Part shown: in pieces, positions 26,394 to 34,897 of the stretch
Layout: each line of letters begins with the position of its first letter
How positions within the stretch are numbered: position 1 is the stretch's first letter
Assembly (NCBI RefSeq): GCF_900100275.1
Contig: NZ_FNET01000001.1
Span: 186,001 to 250,000 of the forward strand
DNA from: Lentzea albidocapillata subsp. violacea
GTDB lineage: Bacteria; Actinomycetota; Actinomycetes; Mycobacteriales; Pseudonocardiaceae
Direction of reading: 5' to 3'
Length of the DNA stretch: 64,000 nt
The notes under the pieces: generated by a model
The model's input: only the letters and a program-made list of their open reading frames with translations
Databases searched by the model: none
Told to the model about the DNA's origin: nothing
Program-made: the position numbers and the translations under genes

Positions 26394-28577
26394 ATGCGGC
26401 TTTTCGTTGGCGCGCTGGTTCTGGCCTGCGCATCCGCCGGGGTGGTGAGCCTTCCCGCGCACGCCCGTCACGACCCCGCGCGGCAGGTGCTGCCCGCGGG
26501 GGACGGCTGGGCGTCGGCCGGGCCGGGTACGACCGGGGGAGCGGCGGCCCCCGCCGCGAACGTGCACGAGGTGCGCACGCGGGCCGAGCTCGTCGCGGCA
26601 CTTGCCTCGCCGGCTCCGCGGATCATCAAGGTCAGGGGTGTGATCGACGCGAACACCGGCGCCGACGGGAAACCGTTGCGGTGTGAGGACTACGCGACCG
26701 ACGGCTACACGCTGGCCGGTTACCTCGCGGCCTACGACCCGGCGGTCTGGGGATGGGAGCGCGAACCCGAAGGGGTGCTCGAGGACGCTCGGGTGGCGTC
26801 GGCGAAGAAGCAGGAAGCGGTCATCGGGCTGACCGTCCTCGCGGACACCACGATCATCGGGGTCGGTCGCGGGGCCGGGATCACCGGCGGCAGCCTCAGG
26901 ATCCACAACGCGCGCAATGTGATCGTGCGCAACCTGACCTTCCGCGACACCCGTGACTGCTTCCCCCAGTGGGATCCCACCGACAACAGCCCCGGCTCGC
27001 CGCCCGGCAACTGGAACTCGCGCTACGATTCGGTGTCGGTCCAGCGGTCCGAGCACGTGTGGGTCGACCACAGCACGTTCACCGACGAGCCGAACGTCGA
27101 CAGCACCCAGCCGCTCCACTTCGGACGGCCGTACCAGGTGCACGACGGGCAGCTCGACATCACGAACGGCTCCGACCTCGTCACCGTGTCCCGCAACGTC
27201 TTCGCCGAGCACGCCAAGACCATGCTGATCGGCTCGTCGAACTCCTCGACGACCGATCCGGGCAAGCTGCGGGTCTCGGTGCACCACAACGTCTTCCGCA
27301 ACGTGCTGGAACGCACGCCCCGCGTGCGGTTCGGCCAGGTGCACGTCTACAACAACCTGTACGAAGGCGCGCAGACCTACAGCTGGGGCGTCGGCGTCAA
27401 GTCCCAGATCCACGCGCAGAACAACTACATCAAGGGCATCGCGCCGGAGAAGATCGTCTACAACTGGGGCGGTACGGCGATCACCGACACCGGCAACCTG
27501 GTGGACGGCAGGCCGGTGAGCCTGGTGAACGCGCACAACGCGGCGTTCCCCGACAAGGCCCTCGGCACCGACGCCGGGTGGACGCCGACGCTGAACCGCG
27601 GTCTCGAGCCCGCGCACCGGATCAGGCACCTCCGGGCGGGCGCGCCACCGGCGGGACACCACCTCGTGGTGGGCAGGGATTTCCCCACCGTGCAGTCCGC
27701 GATCGACGCGGCACCGGCGGGAGGCGTGATCACGCTGCCGAAGGGCGTGTACCGGGAGGTCGTCAGGATCCCGGCGATCAAGAAGGACCTCACCCTGCGC
27801 GGCGCCACCGGCCGTGCCCAGGACGTGGTCATCGACTTCGACAACGCCAACGGTACGAAGAAACCCGACGGCACCACGCACGGAACCACGGGCAGCGCCA
27901 CGGCGACCATCGCCGCGGACGGGTTCACCGCCCGTGACGTCACCTTCCGCAACTCGTTCGACCGGGCGAAGCATCCGGAGATCACGGCCACGCAGGCGGT
28001 CGCGGTCAAGGCCACCGGCGATCGAATGCTGTTCGACCGCGTGCGCTTCGAAGGCCACCAGGACACCCTGTACGCCGACACACCGGCCGTGAACACGCGG
28101 TCGCGGCAGTACTACCGGGACTGCGCGATCACCGGCGACGTCGACTTCCTCTTCGGCAGGGCGACGGCCGTCTTCGAACGGGCGACCATCACCGCGCTCA
28201 ACCGCGGCCGCGACCCCAACGGGTACGTGACCGCCGCCAGCACCCGCAGGGACAACCCGCACGGCTTCCTGATCGTCAACTCGAAGATCCGCAGCGATGC
28301 CCCGGCCGGCACGTACTTCCTCGGCAGGCCCTGGCATCCCGGCGGTGACCCGGACGCGATCGCCCAGGTGGTCATCCGCGACACCGAGCTGCCCGCGGCG
28401 ATCAAACGCCAGCCGTGGACCGACATGTCCGGGTTCCCGTGGCGTGCAGCCAGGTTCGCGGAGTACCGCAACACCGGGCCCGGCGCGGGCACCGGAACCG
28501 ACCGTCCGCAGCTCACCGACGAGCAGGCGCGGCAGCACACGAAGGCCACCTACCTGAGCGGGTGGAACCCGGCGTGA
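26394..28577 (+). CDS. Pectate lyase (PL1)-pectin methylesterase (CE8) fusion
   Basis: 727-aa secreted bifunctional enzyme. After a signal peptide (~1-24) comes a PL1 parallel beta-helix (~40-400) with ITGGSLRIHNARNVIVRNL, WVDHSTFTDEPNVDSTQ and RTPRVRFGQVHVYNNLYEG. CE8 (~425-715) starts VGRDFPTVQSAIDAAPAGG and has GHQDTLY, the catalytic Asp in CAITGDVDFLFG, and FLGRPWHPGG. CE8 would de-esterify homogalacturonan and PL1 would cleave the exposed polygalacturonate, so the two act in sequence. First gene of a five-gene operon; its TGA overlaps the next GTG. GAAGGG lies upstream of the ATG. Confidence 0.9.
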   Translation: MRLFVGALVLACASAGVVSLPAHARHDPARQVLPAGDGWASAGPGTTGGAAAPAANVHEVRTRAELVAALASPAPRIIKVRGVIDANTGADGKPLRCEDYATDGYTLAGYLAAYDPAVWGWEREPEGVLEDARVASAKKQEAVIGLTVLADTTIIGVGRGAGITGGSLRIHNARNVIVRNLTFRDTRDCFPQWDPTDNSPGSPPGNWNSRYDSVSVQRSEHVWVDHSTFTDEPNVDSTQPLHFGRPYQVHDGQLDITNGSDLVTVSRNVFAEHAKTMLIGSSNSSTTDPGKLRVSVHHNVFRNVLERTPRVRFGQVHVYNNLYEGAQTYSWGVGVKSQIHAQNNYIKGIAPEKIVYNWGGTAITDTGNLVDGRPVSLVNAHNAAFPDKALGTDAGWTPTLNRGLEPAHRIRHLRAGAPPAGHHLVVGRDFPTVQSAIDAAPAGGVITLPKGVYREVVRIPAIKKDLTLRGATGRAQDVVIDFDNANGTKKPDGTTHGTTGSATATIAADGFTARDVTFRNSFDRAKHPEITATQAVAVKATGDRMLFDRVRFEGHQDTLYADTPAVNTRSRQYYRDCAITGDVDFLFGRATAVFERATITALNRGRDPNGYVTAASTRRDNPHGFLIVNSKIRSDAPAGTYFLGRPWHPGGDPDAIAQVVIRDTELPAAIKRQPWTDMSGFPWRAARFAEYRNTGPGAGTGTDRPQLTDEQARQHTKATYLSGWNPA

Positions 28578-29449
28578 GGACCCGCACGTGGGCGCCGTAC
28601 GCCCTGATCGCCCCGACGCTTGTGCTGATGGCGGTGTTCCTGGTCTACCCGATCGCCAGCGTCGGGTGGTTCAGCCTCCGCCAGCACACCGTCACGCAGC
28701 CGTGGAAGAACGGCTTCATCGGGTTCGAGAACTTCCGGCGGATGCTGTTCGAGGACCAGCTGTTCTGGCAGAGCCTCGCGTTCAGCGCCAAGTGGGTGGT
28801 CGTCGAGGTCGGACTGCAACTGGTGCTGGGACTCGTCCTCGCGCTGATCGTCAACGAGACGTTCATCGGCCGGGGGTTCGCGCGGGCGCTGGTGTTCTCG
28901 CCGTGGGCGGTGTCCGGGGTGCTCACCACCGGCATCTGGATCCTGCTCTACAACCCGTCGACGGGGATCTTCCAGCAGCTCGCCCAGTGGGGCATCGGTG
29001 ATCCCGGCACCTCGGTGCTCGGTGATCCGGCGACCGTGTTCCCCGCGACCGTCGTCACCGAGCTGTGGCGCGGGGTGCCGTTCTTCGCGATCCTGCTGCT
29101 CGCCGACCTGCAGACCATCCCGAACGACCTGTACGAGGCCGCCTCGGTCGACGGTGCCGGGCGGTGGCGCCAGTTCGTCAGCGTCACGCTGCCACACCTG
29201 CGCGACGCGATCGTGCTCTCCACGTTGCTGCGCGCGGTGTGGGAGTTCAACAACGTCGACCTCATCTACACGCTCACCGGTGGTGGACCGGCGAACCAGA
29301 CCACCACGCTGCCGCTCTACGTGGCGCGCAAAGCCGTCGACTCGCACGACTTCGGGTACGGCTCGGCGCTGACGATGGCCGGCTTCGTGATCCTGCTGTT
29401 CTTCTCCATCCTCTACCTGAGGCTGTCCAAGTTCGGGAGCCGGACGTGA
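28574..29449 (+). CDS. CUT1 ABC transporter permease, MalF/UgpA-like
   Basis: 291-aa membrane permease with six predicted segments, opening WAPYALIAPTLVLMAVFLVYP. The EAA motif, which docks the ATPase, is YEAASVDGAGRWRQFVSVTLP (~190-210, quoted as family block). The GTG start overlaps the PL1-CE8 stop (GTGA), so it is translated with that secreted enzyme. No ATPase gene is present in the operon, so a shared MsiK-type ATPase encoded elsewhere is expected, as is usual in actinomycetes. Cargo by context: oligogalacturonides. Confidence 0.88.
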   Translation: MRTRTWAPYALIAPTLVLMAVFLVYPIASVGWFSLRQHTVTQPWKNGFIGFENFRRMLFEDQLFWQSLAFSAKWVVVEVGLQLVLGLVLALIVNETFIGRGFARALVFSPWAVSGVLTTGIWILLYNPSTGIFQQLAQWGIGDPGTSVLGDPATVFPATVVTELWRGVPFFAILLLADLQTIPNDLYEAASVDGAGRWRQFVSVTLPHLRDAIVLSTLLRAVWEFNNVDLIYTLTGGGPANQTTTLPLYVARKAVDSHDFGYGSALTMAGFVILLFFSILYLRLSKFGSRT

Positions 29450-30327
29450 CCCAGACCCTCATCCGCCCGGCGACGACGGTCGAGCCGCCACCGGCGCCGC
29501 CGCGACGCAGGAAGCACCGCGACCCGAGCCGGTACTTCCGGCTGCACCTCCCGCTGGTGCTCTACCTGCTGTTCACGCTGATCCCGTTCTACTGGATGCT
29601 CGTCTTCGCGTTCCGGCCGACGGGCCAGACCTCGCTCGTGCCGTGGCCGATCACGTTCGAGCACTTCGACACGGTGTGGAACGGCATCGGGTTCGGGTTG
29701 TTCTTCCAGAACAGCCTGATCATCGGGGTCGGCACGATGATCGTCGTCACCGTGTTCGCGCTCATGGGCGGCTACGCGCTGGCGCGCTTCAAGTTCCGCG
29801 GTCAGCGGGTGTTCCTGCTGGCGTTGCTGTGCACGCAGTTCATCCCGGGCGCGATGATGCTGATCCCGTTGTTCGTGATCTTCAAGTCCGCCGGGCTGCT
29901 GAACAGCCTCACCGGCCTGGTGATCGCGGACACCGCGTTCCAGCTGCCGCTCGCGCTGATCCTGATGAGCGGCTTCGTGCGCAACGTCCCGATCGAGCTC
30001 GAAGAGGCCGCGATGGTCGACGGGTGCTCGCGGCTGCGCGCGTTCTTCGCGGTGACGCTGCCGCGGCTCAAGCCCGCGCTCGTGGCGGTCGGGTCGTTCG
30101 CGTTCATCGGTGCCTGGAACAACTTCCTGTTCGCGCTGATGTTCGCGAGCAAGCAGGACAAGTTCACGCTGCCGGTCGGGCTGAGCTACGCGCTGGGGGA
30201 GTTCAACACCGACTTCGGGGCGCTCGCGGCGGGCGGAGTCATCGCCGCGGTGCCGGTCGTACTGGTTTTCGCCGTGGTGCAACGGTTCCTGGTGCAGGGG
30301 CTCAGCGCCGGCGCGGTCAAGGGATGA
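29446..30327 (+). CDS. CUT1 ABC transporter permease, MalG/UgpE-like
   Basis: 293-aa second permease. A basic, proline-rich N-terminus (PPPAPPRRRKHRDPSRY) precedes six membrane segments beginning LHLPLVLYLLFTLIPFYWML. The EAA loop is LEEAAMVDGCSRLRAFFAVTLP (~185-206, partly quoted). It pairs with the preceding MalF-type subunit. GTGA overlap with the preceding gene; the binding-protein gene follows after 10 bp. Confidence 0.88.
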   Translation: MTQTLIRPATTVEPPPAPPRRRKHRDPSRYFRLHLPLVLYLLFTLIPFYWMLVFAFRPTGQTSLVPWPITFEHFDTVWNGIGFGLFFQNSLIIGVGTMIVVTVFALMGGYALARFKFRGQRVFLLALLCTQFIPGAMMLIPLFVIFKSAGLLNSLTGLVIADTAFQLPLALILMSGFVRNVPIELEEAAMVDGCSRLRAFFAVTLPRLKPALVAVGSFAFIGAWNNFLFALMFASKQDKFTLPVGLSYALGEFNTDFGALAAGGVIAAVPVVLVFAVVQRFLVQGLSAGAVKG

Positions 30328-30337
30328 GGAAGAGGAC

Positions 30338-31609
30338 ATGAAGAGACTGCTGGTCGCGCTGGCGCTCGTGCTGAGCGCGTGTTCCGCGGGAGGACAGGAC
30401 GGACCCACGACGGTCACGTTCTGGGACAACAACGGCGGCCCCGGCCGCACGCCCATCTACCAGGAGCTGATCAAGCGGTTCGAGGCGGCGAACCCCGACA
30501 TCAAGATCGAGTACGTCGGCATTCCGAGCTCGTCGGTGCAGCAGAAGTACGACACGGCCATCGCTGGTGGGTCCACTCCGGACGTTGGTGGCGTCACGAC
30601 GTCCTACCTCGCGCACCTCGTCGGCCAGGACGCGCTCGAACCGGCCGACGACCGGATCGAGAACGGCGCGCTCAAGGACAAGTTGTTGCCGGGGCTGCTC
30701 GAGACCGTGCGGCAGACCGCGCCCGACGGCAAGCTCTACGCCGTTCCCGCGTCCGGCAACATGGACATCATCTGGTACCGGTCCGACCGGTTCGAGGAGA
30801 ACAAGATCCCGGAACCGTCCACCTGGGACGATCTGACCAAGGCCGCCACCCAGCTGACGAGGCCGGCGGACAACCAGTACGGCTTCACCATCCGCGGTGG
30901 TGCGGGGTCCGTCTTCCAGCTGCTGGCCGAGGCCTACTCCTACTCCGGCGTCGAGAAGTTCTACGACGGCGGCAGGAGCACGGTCGCCGACCCGCGCAAC
31001 GCCGAGCTCGTGCGCAAGGTGGCCGAGCTCTACAAGAAGGCCACGCCCGAGGCCGACGTGAACAACAGCTACACGCAGATGGTCGCGCAGTTCACCGGCG
31101 GTACGGTGGCGATGATGCACCACAACCTCGGCTCGACCGCGGACGTGATGAAGGCGCTCGGCCCGGAACGTGTCGCCGCCATGCCGTTGCCCAAGGGGCC
31201 GTCCGGCAAGCGCACGGTGGTGCCGAACCCGACCGACGGTTTCGCGGTGTTCAAGGGCGGCAAGAACCGTGAGGCGTCCTGGAAGTTCGTAGAGTTCCTG
31301 ACGTCGGCCGAGAGCAACGGCTACTGGAACGAGAAGGTCGGCCAGATCCCGGCGAACACGGACGTGCGCGGCGCCGAGTGGATCCAGAAGAACCCGGCCG
31401 TGAAGATGGCGCTCGGGGTCCTGGAGGACCCGGCCACCGTGCTCGTGCCCGCGCCGGTCTATCTGCCCGAGTACTCGTCGATCACCAAGACGGACACCGA
31501 ACCGCTCTACCAGAAGGTGTTGCTGGGCCAGATGTCCGCGCAGGAGTTCCTCGACCAGCTCGCGGCCAAGCTCACCACCGCCCAGCAGGACTGGGAGCAG
31601 CGCAAGTGA
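30338..31609 (+). CDS. CUT1 sugar-binding lipoprotein
   Basis: 423-aa extracellular binding protein of the SBP_bac_1/8 type with lipoprotein signal MKRLLVALALVLSACSAG. Mature motifs include VTFWDNNGGPGRTPIYQELIKRFEAANPDIKI (family N-terminal lobe, partly quoted), YAVPASGNMDIIWYRSD and NGYWNEKVGQIPAN. Its place inside a PL1-CE8 operon suggests binding of unsaturated oligogalacturonides; generic sugar oligomers are the alternative. The stop overlaps the next gene as GTGA. Confidence 0.85.
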   Translation: MKRLLVALALVLSACSAGGQDGPTTVTFWDNNGGPGRTPIYQELIKRFEAANPDIKIEYVGIPSSSVQQKYDTAIAGGSTPDVGGVTTSYLAHLVGQDALEPADDRIENGALKDKLLPGLLETVRQTAPDGKLYAVPASGNMDIIWYRSDRFEENKIPEPSTWDDLTKAATQLTRPADNQYGFTIRGGAGSVFQLLAEAYSYSGVEKFYDGGRSTVADPRNAELVRKVAELYKKATPEADVNNSYTQMVAQFTGGTVAMMHHNLGSTADVMKALGPERVAAMPLPKGPSGKRTVVPNPTDGFAVFKGGKNREASWKFVEFLTSAESNGYWNEKVGQIPANTDVRGAEWIQKNPAVKMALGVLEDPATVLVPAPVYLPEYSSITKTDTEPLYQKVLLGQMSAQEFLDQLAAKLTTAQQDWEQRK

Positions 31610-32751
31610 TCGAACGGGTGGTGGTGCGGACGTTCAGGACCACGGCAGCCACGTCCGTCGACCCGGAGGGGCACCGGCATCCGGCGCCCGAGCACGAGGT
31701 GGTCGAGGCGCTGCTGGAGATCACCGACACCGACGGCGCCACGGGGTACTGCCAGGTCCAGCCCGACCAGCTGCGGCCCGCCGTGCTGGACAAGCACGTG
31801 CGGCCGGTGCTGCTGGGTCAGGACCCGTGGGACCGGGAACGGCTGTGGCGGCTGCTCGGGCGAAGGCAACGGGGCGCGCACGGCGGGTTCACCGACCGCG
31901 CGCTCGGGTTCGTCGACCAGGCGCTGTGGGACCTCGTCGCGCGGAAGGCAGGGCTCCCGGCGTGGAAGCTCGCCGGGGGCGCGCGGGACCGGATTCCCGC
32001 CTACGGCAGCACGATGTGCGGTGACACGGACGGCCTCGCGACACCTGGCGACTACGCGGACTTCGCGAAGCACCTCGTGTCGGTGGGCTACCGGGCGATC
32101 AAGCTGCACACGTGGATGCCGCCGGTGCCCGGCGCGCCCAGCGTCTCCAGGGACGTCGAGGCGTGCCAGGCGGTGCGGGACGCGGTGGGGCCGGACATCG
32201 CATTGATGCTCGACGCGAGCCACTGGTACTCGCGGACCGAGGCGCTGCGGCTCGGCAGAGCGTTGCAGGAAATGGACTACTACTGGTTCGAGGAGCCGAT
32301 GGAGGAGGCGTCGATCAGCTCCTACCGGTGGCTCGCCGAGCAGCTGGACATCCCGGTGATCGGCCCGGAGGTGGCGTGGGGCAAGCACCTGACCCGCGCC
32401 GAGTGGATCACCGCCGGGGCGTGCGACATCCTGCGAGCCGGTCCCGCCGGCAGTGGCGGCATCACGCCGGTGCTCAAGACGGTGCACCTCGCGGAGTCGT
32501 TCAACATGGACTGCGAGATCCACGGCAACGGGGCGGGCAGCCTGACCGTGCTCGGCGCGACCGATGCCGGCCGGTGGTACGAACGGGGTCTGCTGCACCC
32601 GCACGTCGACTTCGACCAGGTCCCGCCACACCGGAACTCCATCGCCGATCCGCTGGACGAGAACGGCGAGGTGGCGCTTCCGCTGATACCCGGAATCGGG
32701 GACGACTGGAATTTCGAACACATCGGAGTTCACACTCTTGAAGTGAGGTGA
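31606..32751 (+). CDS. Enolase-superfamily enzyme (mandelate racemase/MLE type)
   Basis: 381-aa cytosolic sugar-acid dehydratase or cycloisomerase candidate. The capping domain (~1-125) precedes a barrel with the catalytic Lys region AIKLHTW, metal ligands in MLDASHWYS (Asp), WFEEPMEE (Glu) and IGPEVAWG (Glu), and ILRAGPAGSGGITPVLK. KLH stands where many relatives have KxK. In a pectin operon it could act on galacturonate-derived acids, for example as a galactarolactone-type cycloisomerase or a rhamnonate-type dehydratase, but the reaction cannot be fixed from sequence. Last gene of the operon, coupled by GTGA and followed by a 14-bp hairpin. Confidence 0.82.
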   Translation: MIERVVVRTFRTTAATSVDPEGHRHPAPEHEVVEALLEITDTDGATGYCQVQPDQLRPAVLDKHVRPVLLGQDPWDRERLWRLLGRRQRGAHGGFTDRALGFVDQALWDLVARKAGLPAWKLAGGARDRIPAYGSTMCGDTDGLATPGDYADFAKHLVSVGYRAIKLHTWMPPVPGAPSVSRDVEACQAVRDAVGPDIALMLDASHWYSRTEALRLGRALQEMDYYWFEEPMEEASISSYRWLAEQLDIPVIGPEVAWGKHLTRAEWITAGACDILRAGPAGSGGITPVLKTVHLAESFNMDCEIHGNGAGSLTVLGATDAGRWYERGLLHPHVDFDQVPPHRNSIADPLDENGEVALPLIPGIGDDWNFEHIGVHTLEVR

Positions 32752-32783
32752 GAAATGCCCCGGCCAGGCGGCCGGGGCATTTC
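32752..32783. terminator. Bidirectional terminator
   Basis: Perfect 14-bp stem (GAAATGCCCCGGCC and complement) with a 4-nt loop, directly between the convergent enolase-superfamily and PL3 genes. Flanking A/T bases suit use in both directions. Confidence 0.88.
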
Positions 32784-32785
32784 TT

Positions 32786-33550
32786 CTAGCGGTAGGTGAT
32801 GTCCGAGGGCTTGAACAGGCAGTGCGTGCTGTCCGCCCCGGTGCCGATTTTCTTCGGTTCACCGCTCGTGACACCCTTGTACTTGTCGCAGATCGCGATC
32901 TTCTTGCTGCTGTCCCCGACGATGGTGATCCTCGAGAACCGCGCGGTGTCGCCGTAGTTGGTGTTGATGCCGACCAGCGTCTTGCCGGGGGAGAACGCGG
33001 TGACGTTCTCCAGCACGACGTGCCGCTTGTGCTGCGTCCTGCAGTTGCCGCAGGACCGGTAGAGCTTGCCGAAGTCGTCCACCTGGAAGTTGCGGATGAC
33101 CATCGTGCCGGGCCCGTTGTGCTGGAACACCTTGTCCGACGCCTTGCGCGCGCCACCACCGCTGATGGTCATGGTCTGCGACGACGACGTGCCCTTGAAC
33201 GTGGCCGCGTCCTCGCCGACGTCCTCCCACCAGACGTTGGTGAGCGTGCACGTGCCGAGGCAGTGGACGCCGTCCGCGGCCGGCGAGCCGAGCACGACGT
33301 TCTTCAGCGTCGCGCCGTTCGCCAGCTGGAAGATCGGGCCCTGGTCTTCGTTCTGACCGCCCGAACCGAGGTTGCCGGTGCCGTAGAACCGTTGCATGCC
33401 ACCGTCGTAGCCGCTCGATCCGACCTTGATGGTCGTGCCGACCGGTTTCGATCCGGACGGGGTGGGGAAGGTGCTGCCCGCAGCCTGTGCCTGAGGTGCG
33501 AGAAACGCGGCCAAGGCCGCGGCCAACACCAATGGTGCCATTTTCTTCAT
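32786..33550 (-). CDS. Pectate lyase, PL3 family
   Basis: 254-aa secreted beta-helix lyase. Signal peptide MKKMAPLVLAAALAAFLAPQAQA, then PL3 hallmarks: NEDQGPIFQLANGATLKNVVLG, GVHCLGTCTLTNVWWEDVGEDA (both quoted from the family core), GGGARKASDKVFQHNG and DDFGKLYRSCGNC. Basic residues in KASDK and QHKRH suit polygalacturonate binding. The C-terminal GADSTHCLF is conserved. It has no CBM and is divergent from a PL1 lyase over a 173-bp region with a perfect palindrome. Confidence 0.9.
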   Translation of the reverse strand: MKKMAPLVLAAALAAFLAPQAQAAGSTFPTPSGSKPVGTTIKVGSSGYDGGMQRFYGTGNLGSGGQNEDQGPIFQLANGATLKNVVLGSPAADGVHCLGTCTLTNVWWEDVGEDAATFKGTSSSQTMTISGGGARKASDKVFQHNGPGTMVIRNFQVDDFGKLYRSCGNCRTQHKRHVVLENVTAFSPGKTLVGINTNYGDTARFSRITIVGDSSKKIAICDKYKGVTSGEPKKIGTGADSTHCLFKPSDITYR

Positions 33551-33622
33551 GTGCGCTCCGCTTGCAGGGGGATGCGCGGCGGTAATTCGATGGTAGGGCG
33601 GAGATCTTTCCTGTCAACCTCT

Positions 33623-33638
33623 ATTCGAACGTTCGAAT
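33623..33638. promoter_or_regulatory. Perfect palindrome ATTCGAACGTTCGAAT
   Basis: 16-bp fully symmetrical site in the divergent PL3/PL1 spacer. It shares the TTCGAA core with the site at 26248. Candidate operator of a pectin regulator not encoded in this window. Confidence 0.6.
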
Positions 33639-33723
33639 CGAATATCGTCGAATTGGTTGACCGTGCTGCCGGGTACTGGTTGTGTTGGTTCTACCGCCGC
33701 TCACTCTCATTGGGAGCGAGTAA

Positions 33724-34656
33724 ATGATTCCAAAGCGCACAGCATTGATTTCCGCCGTCGCGCTGGTCCTGGGTGCGATATCCGTTCCCCAGGCGGCCGC
33801 CGCTCCGTTCGGGCTGGTCGGCTGGGCCACTCAGGGTGGTGGCACGACGGGTGGTGGCAGTGCCTCTCCGGTCACCGTCACCACGGCGTCCGCGTTCGTC
33901 GCGGCCGCGAAGGCGTCGGGCGCGGCGGTGATCCGGGTCTCCGGCACGATCTCGCTGTCGAGCATGACGAAGGTCGCCTCGAACAAGACCATCGAGGGCG
34001 TCGGCTCGAGCGCGACGATCACCGGGCATGGCCTGAACATCGCCAAAGCCTCGAACGTGATCGTGCGCAACCTCAACTTCCGGAATTGGGGTGACGACGC
34101 GGTCAACGTTCAGTACTCCACCCGCGTGTGGATCGACCACAACACCTTCTCCAACGGCTACGACGGTGCGGTCGACGTCAAGCGGGCCTCGGACTACGTC
34201 ACGGTGTCCTGGAACAAGTTCAGCAGTCACAACAAGGCGATGCTGCTGGGCCACAGCGACGGCAACGGCTCGGAGGATCGCGGCAAGCTCCGGGTGACCT
34301 ACCACCACAACTGGTTCGCCGGCACTCAGCAGCGCCACCCGCGCGTGCGGTTCGGCAACCCGGTGCACGTCTACAACAACTATTACGGCGGTGTGACCGA
34401 CTACGGCGTCGCGTCGACCGTCGAGGCCGGGGTCCTGGTCGAAGGCAACTACTTCGAGAACACCGAGGACCCGTTCCACCGCGGTGAGGGCAGCTCGCCC
34501 GGTGGCTCGCTGGTGGCGCGCAACAACCACTTCGTCAACTCCGGAACGGGCGACCAGGGCGGCTCGGTCAAGAGCCTTCCCTATTCGTACCCGCTGGACA
34601 GCGCGAGCAGCGTGAAGAGCGTGGTCACGGCCGGTGCCGGAGCCGGGCACGGCTGA
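33724..34656 (+). CDS. Pectate lyase, PL1 family
   Basis: 310-aa secreted lyase. Signal peptide (~1-27, PQAAAAPFG) then a parallel beta-helix with FGLVGWATQGGGTTGG, VIVRNLNFRNWGDDAVNV, VWIDHNTFSN, the Ca-binding Asp in YDGAVDVKRASDYVTVSWN, and HHNWFAGTQQRHPRVRFG, which carries the catalytic Arg. YNNYYGGVTDYGV is also family-typical. Single-domain and shorter than the PL1-CE8 protein. It likely acts with PL3 on polygalacturonate outside the cell. Confidence 0.92.
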   Translation: MIPKRTALISAVALVLGAISVPQAAAAPFGLVGWATQGGGTTGGGSASPVTVTTASAFVAAAKASGAAVIRVSGTISLSSMTKVASNKTIEGVGSSATITGHGLNIAKASNVIVRNLNFRNWGDDAVNVQYSTRVWIDHNTFSNGYDGAVDVKRASDYVTVSWNKFSSHNKAMLLGHSDGNGSEDRGKLRVTYHHNWFAGTQQRHPRVRFGNPVHVYNNYYGGVTDYGVASTVEAGVLVEGNYFENTEDPFHRGEGSSPGGSLVARNNHFVNSGTGDQGGSVKSLPYSYPLDSASSVKSVVTAGAGAGHG

Positions 34657-34664
34657 CGAGACCA

Positions 34665-34694
34665 GGGGGCGCCCGAAGTGGCGTGGGCGCCCCC
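34665..34694 (+). terminator. Hairpin terminator after PL1 gene
   Basis: 10-bp stem GGGGGCGCCC...GGGCGCCCCC with a 10-nt loop, 9 bp after the stop. Confidence 0.75.
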
Positions 34695-34703
34695 ACCCTC
34701 TTC

Positions 34704-34717
34704 TGGGACCGCTCCCA
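34704..34717. promoter_or_regulatory. CebR-like box, imperfect (TGGGACCGCTCCCA)
   Basis: One mismatch from the CebR consensus TGGGAGCGCTCCCA, 181 bp before GH48. Possible auxiliary operator for looping with the perfect box at 34866. Confidence 0.55.
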
Positions 34718-34865
34718 CAATTCCACTCGAAGGGAGTAGTAAGAGGAGCCGGTAGACCAACGGGTGTTGTGCCGAATGCCGTAATGCCAAGGGCTTTTCG
34801 GCCCAGAATCGGTTACACCTCTAAACCTTTGATCCCTGTGGGCCACGTTACAGTGCCGTGAACTC

Positions 34866-34879
34866 TGGGAGCGCTCCCA
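34866..34879. promoter_or_regulatory. CebR box, perfect (TGGGAGCGCTCCCA)
   Basis: Exact match to the cellobiose-responsive CebR operator known from Streptomyces and Thermobifida (CelR), 18 bp before the GH48 ATG. It predicts cellobiose induction of the GH48-AA10-GH6 operon. Confidence 0.85.
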
Positions 34880-34897
34880 GGTCGAGAGGGCGGCGGC

